Assembly (NCBI GenBank): GCA_900766055.1
Contig: CAAFTZ010000102.1
Location: forward strand, 1 to 11,090
Origin: an uncultured Parasutterella sp.
GTDB lineage: Bacteria; Pseudomonadota; Gammaproteobacteria; Burkholderiales; Burkholderiaceae_F
Direction: 5' to 3'
DNA: 11,090 bases
The translations under genes were made by a program, and so were the position numbers. The notes beneath the pieces were generated by a model, which saw only the letters and a program-made list of their open reading frames with translations, ran no database searches and was not told where the DNA came from. Positions 1 to 6,153 of this stretch are shown piece after piece; the first letter of the stretch is position 1, and every line of letters starts with the position of its first letter.

Positions 1-1312
1 CGGTGATTTCGCCGGCAGCGAAAAGTCCGGGAATCGGTTTGCCGTCCTTGAGGCACTGGGCTTTTTCGTTGATTTGAAGACCGCCCATTGTGTAATGGAT
101 TCTCATGCCGACGCGTGCGGCCCAGAAGGGCGCTTTTTGAATCGGGAACCTGCGGCTTTGCGGTTTGTCAGAGGCAATCTCAGCGTTTCGTTCTTCGATC
201 GTTTTTATTAAAGTCTCAGAAGGAATGTCTAGAGCTGAAGCCAATTCTTCCAAACTTTGAGCTTTGACAGCATCGCCGGTTTCAGCGGCACGGATAGCAT
301 CTCGGCGGACAAGCAGATCAAGTGTTTCTAGACCGTTGTTGTCGATAATGCAGTAGCAGCTCTTGTTGTTCTGTACCAAAATCTTTTCTTTGAGTTCATC
401 ACGGCGAGCTCTTTCGTCTACGAAACGTTTTCCTTCGTCGTTGACAAAGACAAAGCGGCGTACGTCGTTGTGGAATCGGACACGAATGCTTTTATTCGAA
501 ATCGGGCCGGGAAGGCACTGAATTTCGTTTAAGTCAACCACGGAAGCGCCGATTCTGCGTGCCGCAAACAGCATGTCTCCGGTTGAGCCGGAAGAGCAGT
601 TGCTTGGAAGACCTTTAAGACGGGGATCAAAAGTTCCTACCGTCTTCAGATTTGCGCCGAATCCGCCGGCGGCAAGGATGACGCCTTTTCTTGCGCGAAT
701 GAAAAACTCATCGCATTTCGAAGCGGCTTTAACCCCGATAACGCGTCCTTTGTCGTCTTCTACCAGCTCCATTGCTTTGGTTTCTGTCAGAACATTGACT
801 TTCCTTTGCATCAAGACGCCGGAGAGTGCTCGCACGTAGGCAGTCCCGTTCGGGAAGATAGGCTTGTGACAGCGTGGGAAGTGGGATCCGTAGATTTCGA
901 TCACTTCGTCTTGAAATTTCACGCCTTTGGCTTCCAGCCAGGAAAGCATTCTGGGAGCTTCATGAACAAGTTTACGGACTAAAGCCGGGTCCGCAATTTT
1001 GTCGCCGTTGTTCCAAATGTCTTGAAAGTGTCTTTCTTCGCTGTCAGTGATACCCAAAGGCGCTTGCCTTATCGGATTCACAACACCGAGGAATCCGCCG
1101 GAGATCAGAGTGTTTCCGCCGAGATGAGCGTTTTGCTCGATCAGGATAACTTCAGCACCTAGTTCCGAAGCTCTGACCGCGGCGGCCAGACCCGCGCCTC
1201 CCGCGCCCACGACTAAAACACCGCAGCTCAGACGCCAATTGACATCTTGGGCAAAGGCTGCGGCAGGAGCGGCAACAGCTAAAGTCGTGAGTAGGAAATC
1301 TCTTCGGAACAT
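1..1312 (-). CDS. Tat-exported FAD-dependent reductase, flavocytochrome c/UrdA type (3' end outside window)
   Basis: The 437 visible residues lack the C-terminal end, which lies beyond the left edge. The N-terminus MFRRDFLL followed by an Ala-rich stretch and AFA-Q is a twin-arginine signal, so the protein is likely periplasmic. A dinucleotide-binding GxGxxG follows (G36-G41) with acidic E59 and GGNT (66-68 region), the FAD-binding start of the fumarate reductase/succinate dehydrogenase flavoprotein family. Near R303-R304-D305 the sequence GKRFVDERARRDE matches the segment carrying the proton-donor Arg of FccA-type reductases, and H406 in HYTMGG matches a substrate-binding His, so catalysis looks intact. 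No haem-binding CxxCH domain precedes the flavin domain, so electrons must come from a separate cytochrome. The gene starts 7 bp after the response regulator stop with no clear Shine-Dalgarno, suggesting coupled translation. The substrate (fumarate, urocanate, acrylate or other enoate) cannot be told from the sequence. Confidence 0.9.
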   Translation of the reverse strand, partial: MFRRDFLLTTLAVAAPAAAFAQDVNWRLSCGVLVVGAGGAGLAAAVRASELGAEVILIEQNAHLGGNTLISGGFLGVVNPIRQAPLGITDSEERHFQDIWNNGDKIADPALVRKLVHEAPRMLSWLEAKGVKFQDEVIEIYGSHFPRCHKPIFPNGTAYVRALSGVLMQRKVNVLTETKAMELVEDDKGRVIGVKAASKCDEFFIRARKGVILAAGGFGANLKTVGTFDPRLKGLPSNCSSGSTGDMLFAARRIGASVVDLNEIQCLPGPISNKSIRVRFHNDVRRFVFVNDEGKRFVDERARRDELKEKILVQNNKSCYCIIDNNGLETLDLLVRRDAIRAAETGDAVKAQSLEELASALDIPSETLIKTIEERNAEIASDKPQSRRFPIQKAPFWAARVGMRIHYTMGGLQINEKAQCLKDGKPIPGLFAAGEIT

Positions 1313-1319
1313 AGGATCG

Positions 1320-1946
1320 TTAATCGTTAAGAATATGAATCTTACGGAGGAAAGCATTGAGCTCAACGATGTTTTTGCAGTTGAGCTTGTGGAAAATCGA
1401 GCTTCTCCAGTTTTTGACGGCTTGCTCTGAGACTTCCAGCTCAAAGGAAATGACTTTATTGAGCTTGCCTAAGGCAATCATCTCAGCAGCTTTTTTCTCG
1501 GCCGGCGTCAGCAAATCGAACTGAGCACGCATTTCTTCGCAGGTTTCTGCGGCTTCTCTATCGTTCTGATTTTTTGCAACGGCTTTAGCTAGCGCTTCTT
1601 TAAGACGATTAGGTTCAGGAGGTTTGACGATGAAGTCGGTGGCGCCGGTGAGCATGGCCTTGACGGCCATGTCGATGTCACCGTGTCCGGTCAGAAAAAT
1701 GATCGGAAGGTCTATCTCGCGCTTTTTCATTTCTTCTTGGAGCTGCAGTCCGCTCATCTCCGGCATACGGATATCCAAAATCACACATCCCGGGAAGAGC
1801 GGATCGTCCTTTTCCAGGAATTCTTTGGCACTGTTATAGGTTGAGGTTCGGAAACCGGCCATATTCACCAAAAAGGCTTCGGAGGCGAGGACTTTTTCAT
1901 CGTCATCGACGATTCGGACGACGGGAGTAAGTTTGGATGACTTCAT
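1320..1946 (-). CDS. FixJ/TtrR-type two-component response regulator
   Basis: This 208-residue protein has an N-terminal receiver domain (about 9-122) and a C-terminal LuxR/FixJ helix-turn-helix (about 146-203). Receiver residues are complete: acidic pocket D14-D16, phosphoacceptor D58 in ILDIRMPEMSG, switch T86 in FLTGHGD, and K108 in VKPP. The output domain shows LTPAE at its start, the LNKVISFELEVSEQAVKNW recognition region and a final KLNCKNIVEL. The usual His after the recognition helix is Trp here. Its ATG overlaps the kinase stop as ATGA, with AAGGG upstream as ribosome-binding site, so kinase and regulator are translationally coupled. It probably activates the downstream reductase gene and possibly its own operon. 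It is named by family resemblance to TtrR and FixJ; a specific role in tetrathionate sensing is not supported because no ttrABC genes are seen. Confidence 0.93.
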   Translation of the reverse strand: MKSSKLTPVVRIVDDDEKVLASEAFLVNMAGFRTSTYNSAKEFLEKDDPLFPGCVILDIRMPEMSGLQLQEEMKKREIDLPIIFLTGHGDIDMAVKAMLTGATDFIVKPPEPNRLKEALAKAVAKNQNDREAAETCEEMRAQFDLLTPAEKKAAEMIALGKLNKVISFELEVSEQAVKNWRSSIFHKLNCKNIVELNAFLRKIHILND

Positions 1947-3700
1947 GAGAAAACCCTTTTGAAATGAATTTCAGCGCGCAAGCCTTGCGGGTCTACGCGG
2001 GTGAATTTGAGTTCAACTCGATGCCTTTCGGCAATTGCAAAGACGATCTTAAGGCCGAGTCCTAGGCCATCGGCTTTTAGTGAGTTTTGCAGAGCTTTTT
2101 TCATGCGCTCCAGCACTTCGTCAGGGACAGGAGGGCCGTTGTCTGTGATGGACAAAACCCAATCACTGCCTTCCGAAGCTAAGGAGACCCTGATAAGCGC
2201 CTTGTCTTTGAGCGGTTCAACAGCGTCTGCCGCATTTCTCAAAAGATTAAGGACGAGGATTTCCAGTTCAAACGGATTGCCATTGATCTCGGCTTTTTGC
2301 GGCAAGTCGATTTGCAAACGGCACTGTGTCGAGACATAAAGCCGGAAAGCGTCGGTGGCTTTATGCGTGACTTGTGATAAGTCCGTTGTGCTCTGTGAAT
2401 CCACCGGTCTTGAAGACTTGGCGTACTCTCGAACGCGGTCTACGATTTGAGCGGCTTTAGAAGATTCTGAGGCAATGGCCTCAATGCCTTGGCTCACGAT
2501 CGGATCAAGCGCCTTTTGTTCGCCGTACATCTTGAGGCCGTTTGAGTAATTGACGACGGTGGACAAAGGCTGCTTAAGTTCGTGCGCGAACATGTGCGAG
2601 AGCTGAGAAAGGATGCCGCGTTTTTCCATTTGGCTCAAACGCTTTAAGGAGTTTCTCGCGACTTCGGCGACTCGGTCTCGCTGATCGATGGCTTCACGTA
2701 ACTCGGCCGTTCTTTGGAAGACCAAAGAGTTCGAACGGTAGATATGGAAAAGTACACCGAGGAGTAGGGCAAGCGCTAGAAAGACTTCCGTTTTGTACTT
2801 CTCAATGAATGCTCCGACAGAGAACGGTTCCGGCCGATAAGGTCCGAGTTCCAATTTTTTGAAGAGCTGAAGTACGGACCGGAAATCATTAGCGATGCCC
2901 CAGGAAGCGCCGTCCGGCATCTTATGCATAGTCAGGAGGCTGACCGTGAAATTTTTAACGACCTCTGGCGAAGCGTCCGGAAAAGAAGAAAAGACAAAGT
3001 CCGGATAGAGCGGGGAAGAGCTCCTGCAAGCTAAAGAAGTCTTCTCTTCGTCGATGACCTTGAAGAGATGTGCGTTCGAGAGGTTTTCTAGTTCGCAGGT
3101 CGGAATGACGGCGGCGTCGGCCTCACCTGAAAGCAGGTAAGAGTAGACGTCCGGATAACTGTACTTCGTACTGAAGAGGTGCGGCTGATCTTCTTTAGTG
3201 CTGATGCGATCGGCAAGTTTGCCTTTGGCGCCGAGCCAGCCGGAAAGAGAGTCGACGTCTCGTGTGACAAGTCGCTTCTTTCGGAGATCTTCCATTCGAT
3301 TGAGGTCATTGCGATCGGTTAACGCGATGATGGTGGAACCGATGGACTCGGATGCAGTCTTGGCTCGAGCATCGTGACGCGTGGCAATTTGTCTTAAGCC
3401 CGCAGATGACGGATCAAAGGAAGCGTAGAAGCCGGCCGAAGAAATCAGAAAACTGAAGTGTTCTTTTTTGATGTCTTCCGGAGACTTGTGTCCGGAGATT
3501 TCCTTGGTGACAATCTTGTACTGAGGAAGCGCCTTGCGCAGATGATCCAAAGTCGGCGCGAAGGTGTTGATGAAAAACAGCGGGTCCTCAGTGAAGAGGA
3601 CAGCAATCCTGACTTCCGCAGGTTTGTCTGCGGAATGAGCCGTCCATGGAGTGCATAGGACAGCCGAACAAAACAAGAGTGTCAGGAGTTTTCGGAACAA
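1943..3700 (-). CDS. TtrS-like membrane sensor histidine kinase with PhnD-type periplasmic domain
   Basis: The 585-residue protein has a signal peptide (1-24, cleavage near AHSA), a periplasmic substrate-binding domain of the PhnD/phosphonate-binding class (about 28-285), one membrane segment (about 305-321), a short linker helix (about 329-360), a HisKA domain and a HATPase domain. The phosphorylated His is H373 in FAHELKQPLS. The N box is NLLRNAADAV (N489), the G1 box ITDNGPP (D520, G522), and the G2 box GLGLGL (545-550). This architecture is that of TtrS, which senses a periplasmic electron acceptor through a binding-protein-like domain. The start is a TTG (3698-3700): no ATG or GTG lies in frame before the upstream stop, the signal peptide begins there, and a GAAGAAG stretch sits just upstream. 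It overlaps the response regulator by 4 bp. The ligand is unknown, and the adjacent flavoprotein substrate is the natural guess. Confidence 0.92.
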   Translation of the reverse strand: MFRKLLTLLFCSAVLCTPWTAHSADKPAEVRIAVLFTEDPLFFINTFAPTLDHLRKALPQYKIVTKEISGHKSPEDIKKEHFSFLISSAGFYASFDPSSAGLRQIATRHDARAKTASESIGSTIIALTDRNDLNRMEDLRKKRLVTRDVDSLSGWLGAKGKLADRISTKEDQPHLFSTKYSYPDVYSYLLSGEADAAVIPTCELENLSNAHLFKVIDEEKTSLACRSSSPLYPDFVFSSFPDASPEVVKNFTVSLLTMHKMPDGASWGIANDFRSVLQLFKKLELGPYRPEPFSVGAFIEKYKTEVFLALALLLGVLFHIYRSNSLVFQRTAELREAIDQRDRVAEVARNSLKRLSQMEKRGILSQLSHMFAHELKQPLSTVVNYSNGLKMYGEQKALDPIVSQGIEAIASESSKAAQIVDRVREYAKSSRPVDSQSTTDLSQVTHKATDAFRLYVSTQCRLQIDLPQKAEINGNPFELEILVLNLLRNAADAVEPLKDKALIRVSLASEGSDWVLSITDNGPPVPDEVLERMKKALQNSLKADGLGLGLKIVFAIAERHRVELKFTRVDPQGLRAEIHFKRVFS

Positions 3701-3858
3701 TTTTCTTCTTCGGCTTTGAGGATTCGGGAATTATTTTAGCTTTTAGGACGGGTTGGATAATTCGGTGAAATCCTGAGGATAGACGTTGAACTATACAAAT
3801 AGTCATGGAAACCAAGCCGGTCATTAGAATGAGAAGAAGATTAGATTGAGAAACAAAA
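3701..3858. promoter_or_regulatory. divergent intergenic region between the sensor operon and the AAA/DUF1703 gene
   Basis: This 158-bp gap separates two divergently transcribed units and must hold both promoters, but I see no strong -35/-10 pair for either direction. A short inverted repeat, ACTAT-N4-ATAGT at 3790-3803, lies near its right half and overlaps TATA-like hexamers on both strands (TATACA on plus, TATAGT on minus), so it could be a small operator or shared -10 region. Base composition becomes more AT-rich from here rightwards, consistent with a junction between conserved and accessory DNA. Confidence 0.35.
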
Positions 3859-5442
3859 ATGGAACAGAAACGGATCCAAAACTTGCCGTTGGGCACATCG
3901 GATTTTTCTGCTTTAAAACTGGCTGACGGGATCTATGTAGACAAAACCGAACTCATCTACGAGCTCGCTTCTCAAAAAGCCAAGTATTTTTTTGTCCGTC
4001 CTAGGAGGTTTGGAAAGTCATTGTTGATTTCCACATTCGAGTCCTTATTCAAATATGGATTAAAGGAGTTCAGAGGCTTAGCCATTGAGGGACGTTATAA
4101 AAACGAGGCTAAATATCTCGTTGTGAAGCTGGACTTTTCTGAGGCGAAGTATTTTTCTTCGCCGGAAGAGTTTTCAGATAGGTTGGCATCACTTATCGTC
4201 AGAAACTTTGCTCGTGTCGGCTTTAATTATATCCCCGAGTCGGCAGAAAGTATTTTCGATCGGTGGTCTGAATGGCTGAAGACGTTGGACTGCAATTCTT
4301 TGGTTGTTCTTGTTGATGAATATGACTCGCCGCTGACTTCTTGTCTTGAGCAGGAAGAATTGTTTGCAGCAGTCAGAGAGCAACTCTCAAAGTTCTATGC
4401 AGAGCTAGCCGCCAATGAGCGAGTCTTACGATTTGTCTTTGTTACCGGGATTAATCGCTTCAATGAAGTTTGTCTTTCTTCTGATTTTGGCCGCTTCACA
4501 GATCTTTCTTTGGATCCTCGTTATGGGTCGTTAGTTGGTTTTACACGGGATGAGGTTGAAGGTTGTTTTGAAAACTATCTTGAAAAGGTGGCTAAAGATC
4601 TTGCCAGAAGCAGGGAAGACCTCATAAAGCAGCTTGTCGCACAATACGGCGGATATTGTTTTGAAGAAACAGGAAGTACGAAAGTCCTCGCTCCCTGGTC
4701 TCTGCTCAATTTCTTCGCATATCCTTCAAGAGCTTTCCTCGCTTATTAGTTCGAAACCGGAGGCACAGCTTCACTTCTGAAATGTCTCAAAACTCAAGCG
4801 TTTAAGGCGCCGGAAGAGTTTTCAAGAGAAAAGAAGATTTCGCTTTCGGAGTTGATCGGAGTGTCAGGCTCTTTGTCCGATATCGCTTTGCTCACTCAAG
4901 CTGGTTACTTAACAATCAAAGCACCGGAGCCCAGAGAAACTTTTCTTTTCGATTATCCGAATTTAGAAGTTAGACGCTCCATGGCTCTGCTGTACACAGA
5001 GCAACTTTTGGGCGGAAAGGTTCCTGGGCAAGTCGGAGCCGGACCTATTGTTGAGGCGTTAAGCGGAGGCTCTCTCGAGTTCGTGGTTTTTGTCCTGAAT
5101 CAATTTTTTCAAGCGATTGATTATCAGAAGCATCCCGTCAAAGATGTAGTTACCCTGCGAGCCTATGTCCAGGTCTACTTTTCGGCTGCCGGGTTAGAAG
5201 TTGAAGCAGAGTTTCAAAAAGACCGTAGAAACGAACTGAAAGTTAAGGTTGGCGGACGGAAGTGGATATTTGATTTCCGCCTCGTCAAAACTCTGAAAGA
5301 TGCGTCAGAACATAATGTTGACGCGGATGAACACATGGAAAAAACACATCCCAGAGATAAGGATGACCGAAGAGACTTGAGGAAAGTCAGGCTTGTTTTC
5401 TCGATCGAAGCTAGACAATTCGTTCAGTGGTTAGAAGATTAG
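3859..5442 (+). pseudogene. AAA-ATPase-like / DUF1703 PD-(D/E)XK protein gene interrupted by an in-frame TAG
   Basis: Two collinear pieces in the same frame are separated only by a TAG at 4747-4749. The 296-residue first half is the AAA-ATPase_like domain (PF09820 type): GIYVDKTELI at 24-33, Walker A RPRRFGKS (47-54, K53), Walker B LVDEYDSPL (D153, E154) and the sensor-like TGINRF (197-201). The second half continues directly with FETGG, LTQAGYLTIK and a C-terminal DUF1703 domain. Family members read YWFETG at the junction, so TAG replaces TGG (Trp297); full length would be 527 residues, normal for the family. The nuclease motif also looks weakened: the family's GRxDL is RRNEL (457-460) and E-x-K is DFR (472-474), with the lysine replaced by arginine. 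Neither half shows other damage, so the mutation is probably recent or an error. A TTG at 4852 could restart the second part, but no good ribosome-binding site is evident. Confidence 0.88.
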
Positions 5443-5519
5443 AAAGTTTGAATTCCAGCCTGTCCTTGATTTTCTGCCGTTTTGACTGGTTTTAAGGCGT
5501 TTCTTTAGAGTAATAGCTA

Positions 5520-5777
5520 TCAACTTTCCCAAACAGGCTTTAGGTCCATCAACTTTTGTTGGCGATTTAAGACTTCTTTATTTTTTTCCGCTTCAAAAAT
5601 TATTTCAGAGCAAACGTCAGGCGAAAGAGAAATGATCTTGTCATCAATACGGCAGAGCAAATAGCTATGAAAAGCTTCCAAAACTAATTCTTCGGGAGTT
5701 CTTCCTTCTTTCTCGGATAACTCAGAAAGCATGGCTGCATCCGTATCGCTTAATTTCAAGGTAATGATTTGTGACAT
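5520..5777 (-). CDS. ribbon-helix-helix antitoxin-like protein (DUF1778/CopG-like), apparently without a toxin
   Basis: An 85-residue protein starting MSQIITLKLSDTDAAML. The short N-terminal strand ITLKL followed by two helices ending near HSYLL (about residue 40) fits a ribbon-helix-helix DNA-binding fold. The rest (LSPDVCSEI to KPVWES) resembles the toxin-neutralising tail of DUF1778/TacA-type antitoxins, where a LSpedw-like motif precedes a variable tail. The start at 5775-5777 was chosen because AAGGAG sits 7 bases upstream; a longer in-frame extension to 5918 has no such site and runs into the repeat array. DUF1778 antitoxins normally sit directly before a GNAT toxin, but only 77 bp without an ORF separate this stop from the converging DUF1703 gene. 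It is therefore an orphan antitoxin, a solitary repressor, or the remnant of a pair. It may bind the inverted-repeat array upstream. Confidence 0.72.
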   Translation of the reverse strand: MSQIITLKLSDTDAAMLSELSEKEGRTPEELVLEAFHSYLLCRIDDKIISLSPDVCSEIIFEAEKNKEVLNRQQKLMDLKPVWES

Positions 5778-5813
5778 TTTTCGGCTCCTTGCTAGGAAAG
5801 ATACTCCATTTTG

Positions 5814-5843
5814 ATTCTTCCTGTTGAAGTCAGAAAAGGTCAA
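5814..5843 (-). promoter_or_regulatory. possible promoter of the ribbon-helix-helix gene
   Basis: On the minus strand TTGACC (5838-5843) is followed after 18 bp by AAGAAT (5814-5819), which would start transcription roughly 30 bp before the ATG at 5777. The -10 match is weak. A degenerate half site of the repeat array (5844-5857) abuts the -35 hexamer, which would suit autoregulation if the protein binds the array. Confidence 0.3.
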
Positions 5844-5844
5844 T

Positions 5845-6055
5845 TTTTCATACACAACGGACCAAAAGGTTGGGGATTTTAGGTTTGTGTTTAGAAAAAG
5901 GCCATTTTCTAAACACAAAAGTGGTTTCCAGCTACTTTGTGTTCAAAAAAACGCTGATTTCTAAACACAAAGGTCTTTTCTGAGTGCTTTGTGTTCAGAG
6001 AAAACGCTAGTTTCTAAACACAAACTAATTGGCCAATGACTTTGTGTACTGAAAA
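5845..6055. repeat. helically phased array of three 36-bp inverted repeats with degenerate half sites at both ends
   Basis: Three units share an invariant right arm TTTCTAAACACAAA (5906-5919, 5958-5971, 6011-6024) and a left arm TTTGTGTTYA (from 5884, 5936 and 5988). Unit 1 is a perfect 15-bp inverted repeat (5884-5898 with 5905-5919) around a 6-bp centre; units 2 and 3 have one to a few mismatches. Left arms recur every 52, 52 and 53 bp (the last being a half site TTTGTGTACTGAAAA at 6041-6055), and exactly 16 bp of unrelated sequence separates successive units. A reversed degenerate half site lies at 5844-5857 (TTTTTCATACACAA). The period is close to five helical turns and the two arms of one unit are 22 bp apart, about two turns, so all sites would face the same side of DNA. 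This fits a multi-dimer protein-binding region (operator or centromere-like). The array together with the flanks fills the 376-bp gene-free stretch 5778-6153. Confidence 0.9.
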
Positions 6056-6100
6056 AAGTGAAATTCCGGTCAAAACAAGAAGCTCCATTGAAGGAATAAA

Positions 6101-6146
6101 CTGATTATTTAAAATCTGATTATTAAAAATTCAATTATTGAAAAAT
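6101..6146 (+). repeat. three tandem AT-rich 15-16 bp repeats directly upstream of the ATPase gene
   Basis: CTGATTATTTAAAAT (6101-6115) and CTGATTATTAAAAAT (6116-6130) differ at one base and are followed by a diverged copy TCAATTATTGAAAAAT (6131-6146). The third contains a 13-bp palindrome, TTCAAT-T-ATTGAA, at 6130-6142. The block ends 7 bp before the start codon at 6154, so it covers the place where promoter and leader should be; no Shine-Dalgarno-like sequence is visible. It may be an operator, an AT-rich promoter, or a leader with A-rich translation enhancement. Confidence 0.7.
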
Positions 6147-6153
6147 AAACAAG

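Noticed and set aside
573..839. Plus-strand ORF opposite the flavoprotein gene
   Set aside because: It is an antisense shadow of a well-supported coding region, with low-complexity composition and no recognisable domain.
1943..3700. True tetrathionate sensor TtrS
   Set aside because: The architecture matches, but the partner gene is a flavoreductase and no tetrathionate reductase genes are present in the window.
3588..3896. Minus-strand ORF spanning the kinase start and divergent region
   Set aside because: It overlaps the kinase signal-peptide coding sequence and the AAA gene start in other frames, and shows no domain or ribosome-binding site.
4747..4749. Alternative genetic code with TAG as a sense codon
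   Set aside because: The same gene and its family end naturally at a TAG at 5440-5442, and nothing else in the window suggests reassignment.
5520..5918. Longer 132-residue version of the RHH protein
   Set aside because: The extra 47 residues are not domain-like, overlap the repeat array and lack a ribosome-binding site, whereas the internal ATG at 5777 has AAGGAG at good spacing and starts the conserved strand.
5884..6055. CRISPR array
   Set aside because: Repeat-like units recur, but the intervening sequences are only 16 bp, the repeats are long near-perfect palindromes varying in the left arm, and no cas genes are nearby. Phased protein-binding sites explain it better.
5884..6055. Type III toxin-antitoxin RNA (ToxI-like tandem repeats)
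   Set aside because: ToxI repeats precede a ToxN-type endoribonuclease of about 170 residues. The downstream gene is a 374-residue AAA ATPase, and the units are symmetric inverted repeats rather than pseudoknot-forming repeats.
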